A DNA stretch of 13,557 bases, from positions 1-13,557 of the forward strand of contig CAMPJH010000027.1 of assembly GCA_946886845.1 (NCBI GenBank). The letters are read 5' to 3'. Each line of letters opens with the position of its first letter. The stretch's first letter is position 1. The position numbers were made by a program, and so were the translations under genes. Shown one piece after another: positions 7,090-13,557 of this stretch. The stretch is from an uncultured Sphingomonas sp. (GTDB lineage Bacteria > Pseudomonadota > Alphaproteobacteria > Sphingomonadales > Sphingomonadaceae). The notes below the pieces were generated by a model, which saw nothing but the letters and a program-made list of their open reading frames with translations, did no database searches and was not told the DNA's origin.

Positions 7090-8003
7090 TATCGATCCCG
7101 CTCGATTGCGAAGCGCGCGATTGCGCGCAGCATGTCCGCCTCTTCGCCATGGTCGGACAAATGGTCAATGGCTTGCTCGACCAGCACCCGCGCCTGCTGG
7201 CGGGCACGGTCGGGCCCGAGAAGGGAGACGAAGGTCGCTTTTCCCGCCTTGGCGTCCTTGCCGGTACGCTTGCCGGCGGTCGCCTCGTTGCCGCTATGAT
7301 CGATGAGGTCGTCGGTAATCTGGAAAGCGAGGCCGATGTTGCGGGCATAGCCGCGATAGGGCGTCCGGGCCTCGCGGGCGAGGCGGATGATGATGCACGG
7401 CGCCTCGACCGCATATTCGATCAACGCGCCGGTCTTGAGCTGCTGCATCCGGGTGACGTCGGGAAGCTCTAGCGACCGCCCCTCGGCTGCCAGGTCCATC
7501 ATTTGCCCGCCGGCCATGCCGTTCGGCCCCGAAGCCTGCGACAGCTCGAGCACCAGGTCGGAGCGGACGTACGGGTCCTTGTGAGTCGCTTCGTGGGCGA
7601 GGATCTCGAAGGCCAGCGCGTGCAGGCTGTCGCCGGCAAGCACGGCGGTGGCTTCGTCGAACGCCTTGTGGACGGTCGGCTTGCCGCGGCGAAGATCGTC
7701 ATTGTCCATTGCCGGAAGGTCGTCGTGGATCAGCGAATAGACGTGGATCGCCTCGATCGCGGCCGCGACCCGAAGCGCCTGCTCGTCGTCGATTCCGAAC
7801 AATCGCGAGGCGGCGATGGTCAGGAGCGGCCGCAGCCTCTTGCCGCCGCCGATCGCGGCATGGCGCATCGCCGCGAACAGGGAATCGCGGCTGTCCCCAG
7901 GTGCTGTCAGCAGGCGCGAGAAGAAATCGTCGACCTCGGCAGAAACCCGGTCGGCTTCGGCTTCGAGGTCGAGCCGCGTGCCGTCGACGATCTCAACCGG
8001 CAT
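7089..8003 (-). CDS. ispA: Farnesyl diphosphate synthase (short-chain polyprenyl synthetase)
   Basis: Condenses isopentenyl diphosphate with dimethylallyl and geranyl diphosphate to give farnesyl diphosphate, precursor of undecaprenyl carriers, quinone tails and (in sphingomonads) carotenoids. The 304 residues carry GGGKRLRP (52-59), the first Asp-rich motif HDDLPAMDNDD (93-103) with Tyr89 five residues before it (the chain-length position, consistent with a C15 product), DLRRGKPTVH (103-112), GGQMMD (165-170) and the second Asp-rich motif FQITDDLIDH (227-236). The start overlaps the end of xseB by 11 bases, and the stop shares a base with the coaD start. xseB-ispA is a conserved pair in proteobacteria; dxs, often next, is not present here. 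Confidence 0.95.
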   Translation of the reverse strand: MPVEIVDGTRLDLEAEADRVSAEVDDFFSRLLTAPGDSRDSLFAAMRHAAIGGGKRLRPLLTIAASRLFGIDDEQALRVAAAIEAIHVYSLIHDDLPAMDNDDLRRGKPTVHKAFDEATAVLAGDSLHALAFEILAHEATHKDPYVRSDLVLELSQASGPNGMAGGQMMDLAAEGRSLELPDVTRMQQLKTGALIEYAVEAPCIIIRLAREARTPYRGYARNIGLAFQITDDLIDHSGNEATAGKRTGKDAKAGKATFVSLLGPDRARQQARVLVEQAIDHLSDHGEEADMLRAIARFAIERDR

Positions 8004-8253
8004 CGAGCGGAGTCACGCCCGACGGCTTGCCATCGCTTGCAAAAGCGATCTGCTCGATCCGCGCCTGGGCGGCCTTGAGACGCGCCTCGCAATGACGCTT
8101 CAGGCGATCGCCCTCCTGATAGAGCTCGATCGACTGGTCGAGCGGCGCCTCGCCCTTTTCAAGCGTCCGGACGATCTCCTCGAGCCGCGCCAGCGCGGCT
8201 TCGAAGCTCAGATCGCTCGGGCTCGCGTCGGTTTGGGGCTCGGGCGTGTCCAT
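7993..8253 (-). CDS. xseB: Exodeoxyribonuclease VII small subunit
   Basis: Small helical subunit of exonuclease VII, which with XseA degrades single-stranded DNA to oligonucleotides. The 86-residue product is of usual length and shows the family pattern: LSFEAALARLEEIVRTLEKG (15-34), APLDQSIELYQEG (36-48), then a basic helix ending in ARIEQIAF. Several copies bind each XseA; xseA itself is not in this window. It sits directly upstream of ispA with an 11-base overlap and 33 bases downstream of trcR, so it may share that transcript. Confidence 0.95.
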   Translation of the reverse strand: MDTPEPQTDASPSDLSFEAALARLEEIVRTLEKGEAPLDQSIELYQEGDRLKRHCEARLKAAQARIEQIAFASDGKPSGVTPLDAG

Positions 8254-8286
8254 GCGGCGAAGGAATGAGCCTCTACAGGCCGCGAA

Positions 8287-8985
8287 TCAACGCTTGAATG
8301 GATCGCGGATGCCGGGGAGGATTTCGTCCGGCGCCAGGGTTTCTCCGGCCTCGGCGGCCGCAAGCGCAGCCTCGGCGTCGCGGGCATGCTGCTCGCGCTC
8401 GGCACGGAGCTCGTCGATCAGCGCCTGACGGTCCTCTTCGAAATGCGAGTCGGTCGGAGCCGCGGTTCCGGCGGCTTTCTGCGCCTTGGCGACCGCCGCA
8501 TCGAGCTCGCGCTGGCTGGTCAGGCCGAGGGTCACCGGATCCTTCGGGGTGATGTTCGCCATGTTCCAGTGGGTGCGGTCGCGGATCGCCGAGATCGTCG
8601 TCCGGGTGGTTCCGATCAGCTTGCCGATCTGGCCGTCGCTGAGCTCGGGATGGTTGCGCACCAGCCAGGCGATCCCGTCCGGCTTCTCCTGACGCTTCGA
8701 CAGCGGCGTATAGCGCGGGCCCCTGGTCCGGCGGACTTCATCCGGCTTCTTCTGGATCTGCAGCTTGTAGTCGGGGTCCTTCTGGCCCTTCTCGATTTCC
8801 TCGTGGGTCAGCTCGCCGGAACGGATCGGGTCGCGGCCGGTCAGCTTGGTCGCAGCCGTGTCGTCGGCGATCGCCTGGACCTCGAGGATGTGAAGGCCGC
8901 AGAATTCGGCGATCTGCTCGAAGGTCAGCGAGCTGTTCTCGACCAGCCAGGCGGCGGTCGCATGGGGCATAAGCGGCTGGGCCAC
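8287..8985 (-). CDS. trcR: Cell-cycle transcriptional regulator TrcR (DUF1013)
   Basis: Alphaproteobacterial DUF1013 family; the Caulobacter member was named TrcR for a role in cell-cycle transcription (from memory). The product (232 aa with my start) begins AQPLMPHATAAWLVEN, the family hallmark. Two similar helix-turn-helix-like units are visible: residues 10-42 (AAWLVENSSLTFEQIAEFCG) and 103-137 (IAWLVRNHPELSDGQIGKLI), suggesting an internal duplication. Between them is a charged linker; after them an Ala/Glu-rich probable coiled coil (about 160-215) and a tail IRDPFKR. Start choice: GTG 8985 has GGAG exactly six bases upstream. ATG 8991 (two residues longer) would have GGAG touching the start codon, and ATG 9072 adds a non-conserved extension over a hairpin. 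xseB follows after 33 bases. Confidence 0.9.
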   Translation of the reverse strand: MAQPLMPHATAAWLVENSSLTFEQIAEFCGLHILEVQAIADDTAATKLTGRDPIRSGELTHEEIEKGQKDPDYKLQIQKKPDEVRRTRGPRYTPLSKRQEKPDGIAWLVRNHPELSDGQIGKLIGTTRTTISAIRDRTHWNMANITPKDPVTLGLTSQRELDAAVAKAQKAAGTAAPTDSHFEEDRQALIDELRAEREQHARDAEAALAAAEAGETLAPDEILPGIRDPFKR

Positions 8986-9010
8986 TCTCATCTCCGTTTG
9001 AAATGAATAG

Positions 9011-9032
9011 GGCCGCCCCTCTCGGAACGGCC
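9011..9032 (-). terminator. GNRA-loop hairpin between the oxidoreductase and trcR
   Basis: On the minus strand GGCCGTTCC and GGGGCGGCC form a 9-base-pair stem (seven Watson-Crick pairs, two G-U) closed by a GAGA tetraloop. It lies 52 bases past the oxidoreductase stop and 25 bases before the trcR start. Downstream is CTATTCATTT, which has five U but not an uninterrupted run. It may be an imperfect terminator for the upstream gene, or a 5'-leader structure of trcR. Confidence 0.4.
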
Positions 9033-9084
9033 AGTCGACCGGACGATTACTCTCGGCGCGGCTGCTCGGCAAGTGCCTGGCGCT

Positions 9085-10089
9085 TTATCCGCCGACTTCG
9101 AGGACGATCTTTCCGACATGCTCGCCGGACTCCATCCGGGCATGCGCCTTGGCCGCCTCGTCCAACGCGAACGTCGAGTCGATTACCGGCTTGAGCCGGC
9201 CGCCCTCGACGAACGGCCAGACGGTCCTGGCGATTTCGTCGGCGACCATCGTCTTGAACTCGACCGAGCGCGGCCGAAGGAAGGAGCCGGTCAGCATCAG
9301 CCGCCGCCGCATAAGTTCGGGAATGGTGATTTCGGCCCTGGCGCCGCCCTGGAAGGCGACCGAAACGTGGCGCCCGTCGTCGCCGAGGCAGGCGAGGTTG
9401 CGCGGCACGTAGTCGCCGCCGATCATGTCGAGAACGACATCGACGCCGCGCCCGTCCGACAACCGCTTGACCTCTTCGACGAAGTCCTGGGTGCGGTAAT
9501 TGATGGCGTGGGCCGCGCCCAGCTCTTCGGCTCGCCGGCACTTGGAATCGGTCCCGCAAGTGACGATCACCTTCAGCCCGAACAGATTGCCGAGCGCGAT
9601 CGCCATCGTGCCGATGCCGCTGGTGCCGCCATGGACCAGGATGGAGTCGCCGTCGGCGGCGAAGCCGCGCTCGAACAGATTCGACCAGACGGTGAACAGC
9701 GTTTCCGGGATCGCGGCCGCTTCGATCAACGAGAGCGCTTCCGGTACGGCAAGGCAGGTTCCGGCCGGGGCAACGCAATATTCGGCGTAGCCGCCGCCTG
9801 AGACCAGCGCGCAAACCGTCTGGCCTAGCAGGGGCTCCGCGCCCTCGCCCGCCTCGACCACCTCGCCCGAGATTTCGAGGCCGAGGATGTCGGGCGCTCC
9901 GGGGGGCGGCGGATAGAGGCCGCGGCGCTGCAGGATGTCGGGTCGGTTCACCCCAGCCGCGGCGACCTTGACGAGCACCTCGGCCCGACCCGGCCTCGGC
10001 ACCGGCCGCTCGACGAGCGCCAGCTCCTCGGCCCCGTCGGGTTGCGGGGCCACGAGTGCCTTCATCGTCGCCGGAATGCTGCTGGTCAC
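9085..10089 (-). CDS. NAD(P)H quinone oxidoreductase, zinc-independent MDR family (PIG3-like)
   Basis: NADPH-dependent quinone or enone reductase of the medium-chain dehydrogenase/reductase superfamily, closest in wording to TP53I3/PIG3. With the GTG start at 10089 it has 334 residues. Visible: AAGVNRPDILQRRGLYPPPPG (44-64), typical of PIG3 proteins; GGGYAEYCVAPAG (98-110); the substrate-domain IPETLFTVWSNLF (127-139); the nucleotide-binding HGGTSGIGTMAIALG (153-167); and the C-terminal HVGKIVLEV. No catalytic or structural zinc cysteines are seen. I preferred GTG 10089 because it adds a short TSSIPATMKA lead resembling homologues that have residues before the conserved Met. ATG 10065 is the alternative (326 aa). 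Neither has a clear ribosome-binding site. It is divergent from the DUF1192 gene, a neighbourhood I associate with alphaproteobacteria (from memory). Confidence 0.92.
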   Translation of the reverse strand: MTSSIPATMKALVAPQPDGAEELALVERPVPRPGRAEVLVKVAAAGVNRPDILQRRGLYPPPPGAPDILGLEISGEVVEAGEGAEPLLGQTVCALVSGGGYAEYCVAPAGTCLAVPEALSLIEAAAIPETLFTVWSNLFERGFAADGDSILVHGGTSGIGTMAIALGNLFGLKVIVTCGTDSKCRRAEELGAAHAINYRTQDFVEEVKRLSDGRGVDVVLDMIGGDYVPRNLACLGDDGRHVSVAFQGGARAEITIPELMRRRLMLTGSFLRPRSVEFKTMVADEIARTVWPFVEGGRLKPVIDSTFALDEAAKAHARMESGEHVGKIVLEVGG

Positions 10090-10103
10090 GATGCGGCGGC
10101 TTA

Positions 10104-10132
10104 TTGACTTGGGCGCTTGCCGGGTCAACGAT
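10104..10132 (+). promoter_or_regulatory. Possible promoter of the DUF1192 gene
   Basis: TTGACT (10104-10109) matches the -35 consensus at five of six positions. AACGAT (10127-10132), 17 bases on, matches the -10 consensus at only three. Transcription would begin near 10139, at the A of the ATG, so the message could be leaderless; this agrees with the lack of any ribosome-binding site. The weak -10 box makes this tentative. Confidence 0.3.
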
Positions 10133-10138
10133 TCGGCC

Positions 10139-10339
10139 ATGGACCTGGAAGACCTCTTCCCGAGCAAGCCCGGCGACCCGCTGGCCGAGCTCAAGAAGCA
10201 GGACCTCGACCCAATCTCGATCGAGGAGCTCCACGAGCGGATCGCGGCGCTCAAAGAGGAAATTGCCCGGGTCGAGGCGCATATCGAACGGGTCCAGAGC
10301 CATCGCTCGGCGGCCGAAGAGCTGTTCAAAAAGCCGTAG
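10139..10339 (+). CDS. DUF1192 family small protein
   Basis: Small 66-residue protein of unknown function. It matches the alphaproteobacterial DUF1192 pattern: an acidic start (MDLEDLF), then ISIEELHERIAALKEEIARV (26-45), a helical heptad-like stretch expected to form a coiled coil, then RSAAEELFKK near the end. The start ATG follows the divergent oxidoreductase start by 49 bases. A longer upstream extension of the frame is not needed for the family match and would cover the oxidoreductase start. No ribosome-binding site precedes the ATG. No function should be assigned beyond the family. Confidence 0.85.
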   Translation: MDLEDLFPSKPGDPLAELKKQDLDPISIEELHERIAALKEEIARVEAHIERVQSHRSAAEELFKKP

Positions 10340-10478
10340 CGTTCAGCCTGCGAACAGGCGGGCGCCTCCATAAACTGGGGATAAGCGGCACCGCGCCTCT
10401 TGATTGCGCGTTGCCCGCATATGACATTGGAATGAGAGAGCCCGGGCCTCTCCCGGAGCGGTGGGAGTACCAACCTAA
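10340..10478 (+). promoter_or_regulatory. Upstream region of clpA with alternative hairpins
   Basis: Longest gene-free stretch in the window (139 bases); no clpS gene fits in it. It presumably holds the clpA promoter. CTTGAT (10399-10404) and CCGCATAT (10415-10422, seven of eight to the heat-shock -10 CCCCATNT) recall an RpoH promoter, but the spacer of 10 bases is too short. Two overlapping hairpins are possible: GAGAG/CTCTC (10434-10452) and CCGGG/CCCGG (10442-10456), mutually exclusive. The ribosome-binding site is GGGAG at 10463-10467, 11 bases before the ATG. Confidence 0.4.
10346..10359 (+). terminator. Small hairpin after the DUF1192 gene
   Basis: GCCTG and CAGGC form a perfect five-pair stem around CGAA, starting seven bases after the DUF1192 stop. 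No T-run follows (GGGCGCC instead), so it is at most a weak or factor-dependent terminator or an mRNA 3'-end stabiliser. Confidence 0.25.
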
Positions 10479-12815
10479 ATGCCTAGTTTTGCTCGCGAAC
10501 TCGAACAGACCCTGCACAATGCGCTTGGCGAGGCCAGCCGCCGCCGGCACGAGTACGCGACCCTCGAACATCTGCTGATCGCCCTGATCGACGACGAGCA
10601 TGCGTCGAAGGTGATGACCGCCTGCGGCGTCAGCCGCGACGAGCTTCGCGCCAGCGTCAAGCATTACCTCGACAATGAGCTCGGGGCGCTGGTCGCCGAC
10701 ACCAGCACCGACCCGACGCCGACAAGCGGCTTCCAGCGAGTAGTCCAGCGTGCGATCCTGCACGTCCAGTCGTCCGGCCGCGACGAAGTGACCGGCGCCA
10801 ACGTGCTCGTCGCCTTATTCTCCGAGCGCGAGAGCTACGCCGTCTATTTCCTCCAGCAGCAGGACATGAGCCGGCTGGATGCGGTCACCTACATCAGTCA
10901 CGGGGTCGGCAAGGGCGAAACCCCGGCCGAAGCGCGGCCACCCGAAGGGGTCGAGGACAAAGGCGAAAAGGAGGGCAAGAAGGAAAGCGCCCTCAAGCAA
11001 TTCACCGTCGACCTCAACGAGAAGGCGCGCGCCGGCAAGGTCGACCCGCTGATCGGGCGCATGCCGGAGGTCGACCGGACCGTGCAGATCCTGTGCCGGC
11101 GGTCGAAGAACAATCCGCTCTACGTCGGCGATCCGGGCGTCGGCAAAACCGCGATCGCCGAAGGCCTCGCCCGAAAGATCATCGAGGGCAACGTCCCCGA
11201 CGTGCTCAAGCCGGCGACCATCTACGCCCTCGACATGGGCGCGCTGCTCGCCGGCACCCGCTACCGCGGCGACTTCGAGGAGCGGCTGAAGGCAGTGGTG
11301 TCCGAGCTCGAGAAGCTGCCCGACGCGATCCTGTTCATCGACGAGATCCACACGGTGATCGGTGCCGGGGCGACATCGGGCGGCGCAATGGATGCGTCCA
11401 ACCTGCTGAAGCCGGCGCTGTCGTCGGGCGCGATCCGCTGCATCGGCTCGACCACCTACAAGGAATTCCGCAACCATTTCGAGAAGGACCGGGCGCTGCT
11501 CCGGCGATTCCAGAAGATCGACGTCAACGAACCGACGATCGAGGACACAATCAAGATCATCGCCGGCCTGCGCTCGTCGTTCGAGGGCCACCACAACGTC
11601 CGCTACACGCCGGACGCGATCAAGAGCGCGGTCGAGCTTTCGGCGCGCTACATCCACGACCGCAAGCTGCCCGACAAGGCGATCGACGTGATCGACGAGG
11701 TCGGCGCGATGCAGATGCTGGTGCCTCCGAGCCGCCGAAAGAAGGTGATTACCCCCAAGGAAATCGAGTCGGTGGTCGCGACCATGGCCCGGATTCCGCC
11801 GAAATCGGTGTCGACCGACGACAAGCGCGTGCTCGAGCATCTCGAAGCCGACTTGAAGCGCGTCGTCTTCGGACAGGATTTGGCGATCGAAAAGCTGGCC
11901 TCGGCGATGAAGCTGTCGCGGGCCGGCCTGCGCGATCCCGACAAGCCGATCGGCAATTATCTGTTCAGCGGACCGACCGGGGTCGGCAAGACCGAGGTCG
12001 CCCGCCAGCTGGCGTCGATCATGGGCATCCCGCTGCAGCGCTTCGACATGTCCGAATATATGGAGCGTCATGCGGTCAGCCGACTGATCGGCGCGCCGCC
12101 GGGCTATGTCGGCTACGACCAAGGCGGGCTGCTGACCGACGCGGTCGACCAGCACCCGCACAGCGTGCTGCTGCTCGACGAGATCGAGAAAGCGCACCCC
12201 GACCTGTTCAACATCCTTCTGCAGGTGATGGACCACGGCAAGCTCACCGACCACCACGGCAAGACGGTCGATTTCCGCAACGCCATCCTGGTCATGACCA
12301 CCAATGCCGGCGCGTCCGACATGGCGCGCGAGTCGATCGGCTTCGGCGCGGCCAGCCGCGAGGATGCGCAGGAGGACGCGGTCAAGAAGATGTTCACGCC
12401 GGAGTTCCGCAACCGGCTGGATGCGATCGTTCCGTTCGCCTACCTGCCGCCGGCGGTCGTCGCTCGAGTCGTCGACAAGTTCATCCTGCAGCTCGAGCTT
12501 CAGCTGGCGGACCGCAACGTCCACATCGATCTCGACGACGACGCCCGCAAATGGATCGTCGAGCGCGGCTATGACAAGCTCTACGGCGCCCGCCCGATGG
12601 CCCGGCTGGTGCAGGAAAAGATCAAGCAGCCGCTCGCCGAGGAGCTATTGTTCGGCAAGCTGGTCAACGGCGGCGAGGTCAAGGTCCGGATCAAGGACAA
12701 TGCGCCGGCTTTCGAGATCACTCCGGCGGCACCGAAGGCAGGCAGAGCGAAGCCGAAAGCCAAACCCGCTCGGGCAAAGAAGAAGGCCGGTGGAGTGGCT
12801 CCCGCGGCGGAGTAG
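10479..12815 (+). CDS. clpA: ATP-dependent Clp protease ATP-binding subunit ClpA
   Basis: AAA+ unfoldase that threads proteins into the ClpP protease. The 778 residues show the ClpA layout: an N-terminal double-repeat adaptor domain (about 1-143, starting [15 protein letters not shown]), a charged linker (145-172), first ATPase module with Walker [10 protein letters not shown] (217-225) and Walker B LFIDEIH (285-291), and second module with Walker [10 protein letters not shown] (498-506) and Walker [12 protein letters not shown] (563-573). The ClpP-docking loop IGF (620-622) is present, which separates it from ClpB, as does the lack of the ClpB middle coiled coil. Residues about 750-778 form an Ala/Lys/Pro-rich tail ([13 protein letters not shown]) beyond the family's normal end. 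clpS, commonly just upstream in proteobacteria, is absent here; the neighbour is a DUF1192 gene. Confidence 0.97.
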   Translation: MPSFARELEQTLHNALGEASRRRHEYATLEHLLIALIDDEHASKVMTACGVSRDELRASVKHYLDNELGALVADTSTDPTPTSGFQRVVQRAILHVQSSGRDEVTGANVLVALFSERESYAVYFLQQQDMSRLDAVTYISHGVGKGETPAEARPPEGVEDKGEKEGKKESALKQFTVDLNEKARAGKVDPLIGRMPEVDRTVQILCRRSKNNPLYVGDPGVGKTAIAEGLARKIIEGNVPDVLKPATIYALDMGALLAGTRYRGDFEERLKAVVSELEKLPDAILFIDEIHTVIGAGATSGGAMDASNLLKPALSSGAIRCIGSTTYKEFRNHFEKDRALLRRFQKIDVNEPTIEDTIKIIAGLRSSFEGHHNVRYTPDAIKSAVELSARYIHDRKLPDKAIDVIDEVGAMQMLVPPSRRKKVITPKEIESVVATMARIPPKSVSTDDKRVLEHLEADLKRVVFGQDLAIEKLASAMKLSRAGLRDPDKPIGNYLFSGPTGVGKTEVARQLASIMGIPLQRFDMSEYMERHAVSRLIGAPPGYVGYDQGGLLTDAVDQHPHSVLLLDEIEKAHPDLFNILLQVMDHGKLTDHHGKTVDFRNAILVMTTNAGASDMARESIGFGAASREDAQEDAVKKMFTPEFRNRLDAIVPFAYLPPAVVARVVDKFILQLELQLADRNVHIDLDDDARKWIVERGYDKLYGARPMARLVQEKIKQPLAEELLFGKLVNGGEVKVRIKDNAPAFEITPAAPKAGRAKPKAKPARAKKKAGGVAPAAE

Positions 12816-12855
12816 CGGCTGCAACCCTCTTGAGGTGCGCGGGTTAGAGCGTAAA

Positions 12856-12869
12856 GGCGGTTTCCCGCC
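12856..12869 (+). terminator. Hairpin between clpA and the peptidase gene
   Basis: GGCGG and CCGCC pair perfectly around a TTTC loop, 40 bases after the clpA stop. No T-run follows; the next bases lead into the strong AGGAGG ribosome-binding site of the peptidase. It may attenuate read-through from clpA or structure the peptidase leader. Confidence 0.3.
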
Positions 12870-12891
12870 CCCTCAGGAGGACAAGAGGACA

Positions 12892-13557
12892 ATGAGGAAA
12901 TTCCGTTGGCTCGCGGCCGCCGGAGTCGCGCTCGCGGCCATTGCCGTGTCGGCGCAGCCGACCGCGACGTTCGATCCCGCCCGACTGTCGCAGCACGTCC
13001 AGACCCTGGGATCGGACGCGTTCGAGGGCCGCGCCCCGGCAACCGCCGGCGAAACCAAGACGGTCGCCTATCTCAGCGACCAATTCGCCAAGGCCGGACT
13101 CCAGCCGGGCGGCGACCTCAAGGACGGCAAGCGTCTGTGGACCCAGGCAGTCCCACTGCTGCGCTCCGAATTCGCGGCGGCGCCGCGGATCAGCGTCGAA
13201 ATTGCCGGGAAGCCGACGGCGCTGGCGCAGGGCGAGCAGATTGCCGTGCGGGCGCCGACCAACGGCGACAAGGCGATGACGATCGACGACGCGCCGCTGG
13301 TGTTCGTCGGCTACGGCGTCAGCGCGCCCGAACGGAACTGGGATGACTACAAGGGCGCGGACCTGCACGGGAAGGTTGCGGTCGTGCTGATCAACGATCC
13401 GGACTACGAGACGGCGCAGCCCGGCGCGTTCGACGGAACGGCGGTCACCTACTACGGACGCTGGACCTACAAGTACGAAGAGGCCGCGCGTCAGGGCGCC
13501 GTGGGTGTATTGATCGTCCATGAGACCGCGCCGGCGGCTTACGGCTGGAGCACGGTC
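12892..13557 (+). CDS. Secreted M28-family metallopeptidase, 3'-truncated
   Basis: N-terminal 222 codons of an exported aminopeptidase-like protein; the frame is open to the window end. A signal peptide is clear: Arg2-Lys3-Arg5, then a hydrophobic Ala/Val core to about residue 20, with cleavage near VSAQP. The mature start reads FDPARLSQHVQTLGSDAFEGRAP, then AGETKTVAYLSDQFAKAGLQPGG, the typical opening of M28 peptidases of the type common in sphingomonads. This is followed by the beginning of an inserted PA (protease-associated) domain: PLVFVGYGVSAPERNWDDYKG, LHGKVAVVLIND and a Tyr/Trp-rich RWTYKYEEAARQGAVGVLIVH. The zinc-binding His/Asp/Glu residues would lie beyond the window, so catalytic competence cannot be judged. 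AGGAGG (12875-12880) and a nearer GAGG (12885-12888) precede the ATG. Confidence 0.88.
   Translation, partial: MRKFRWLAAAGVALAAIAVSAQPTATFDPARLSQHVQTLGSDAFEGRAPATAGETKTVAYLSDQFAKAGLQPGGDLKDGKRLWTQAVPLLRSEFAAAPRISVEIAGKPTALAQGEQIAVRAPTNGDKAMTIDDAPLVFVGYGVSAPERNWDDYKGADLHGKVAVVLINDPDYETAQPGAFDGTAVTYYGRWTYKYEEAARQGAVGVLIVHETAPAAYGWSTV

Noticed and set aside
8986..9072. Upstream ATG 9072 for trcR
   Set aside because: Adds a non-conserved stretch over a hairpin; the family hallmark begins at the GTG with a well-spaced ribosome-binding site.
10399..10422. RpoH (heat-shock) promoter for clpA
   Set aside because: Half-sites resemble the consensus, but the spacer is only about 10 bases, too short for the known range.
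10815..12524. Antisense open frame of 569 codons across clpA
   Set aside because: It mirrors a conserved AAA+ gene, has no recognisable domain, and long antisense frames are expected in GC-rich DNA.
12844..13521. 225-codon antisense frame opposite the M28 peptidase
   Set aside because: The plus-strand frame carries a signal peptide, strong ribosome-binding site and M28-type sequence running to the window end.
1..13557. CRISPR array, tRNA, rRNA, insertion sequence or phage genes
   Set aside because: No regularly spaced repeats, cloverleaf-like segments, transposase or integrase motifs were found on reading either strand.

Overview
This looks like ordinary chromosomal backbone of a GC-rich alphaproteobacterium, most likely a member of the Sphingomonadales. 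The evidence is as follows. The tRNA-guanine transglycosylase is very close in wording to the well-studied Zymomonas mobilis enzyme. The gene set xseB-ispA, DUF1013/TrcR, DUF1192 and PIG3-type quinone oxidoreductase is typical of alphaproteobacteria. CoaD carries an alphaproteobacterial-style LQPIASRLVKE motif. No rRNA, tRNA, CRISPR array, insertion sequence, integrase or phage gene was seen. The genus assignment is inference.

Layout, left to right. A 5'-truncated DEAD-box RNA helicase (1-990, +) converges with tgt (987-2123, -), and their stop codons overlap. A small secreted hypothetical protein (2201-2623, +) follows; its stop lies one base from the stop of the next minus-strand gene. From 10089 down to 2625 nearly everything is on the minus strand. 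In transcription order this is: quinone oxidoreductase, trcR, xseB, ispA, coaD, a periplasmic cyclophilin, queA, then a PgaC-like family 2 glycosyltransferase, then an outer-membrane beta-barrel protein. Divergent from the oxidoreductase, on the plus strand, are a DUF1192 gene (10139-10339), clpA (10479-12815) and a 3'-truncated M28-family metallopeptidase (12892-end). No gene-free stretch reaches 300 bases; the longest is about 139 bases, upstream of clpA.

Functional grouping. tgt and queA are two steps of queuosine tRNA modification. xseB (exonuclease VII small subunit), ispA (farnesyl diphosphate synthase), coaD (coenzyme A pathway), the cyclophilin and queA form a tight block with overlaps or gaps of 0-33 bases, so they are probably co-transcribed. 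TrcR just upstream is a predicted cell-cycle transcription regulator. ClpA is the unfoldase of the ClpAP protease; no clpS adaptor gene lies beside it.

The part least explained by housekeeping function is 2201-4974. A glycosyltransferase/beta-barrel pair plus a cysteine-containing secreted protein sit between queA and tgt, which are commonly neighbours in related bacteria. The pair has its own AT-rich, symmetry-rich upstream region. It looks like a compact envelope or exopolysaccharide module acquired or moved into a core operon. I found no convincing novel defence or mobile system; this module is the best candidate for follow-up.
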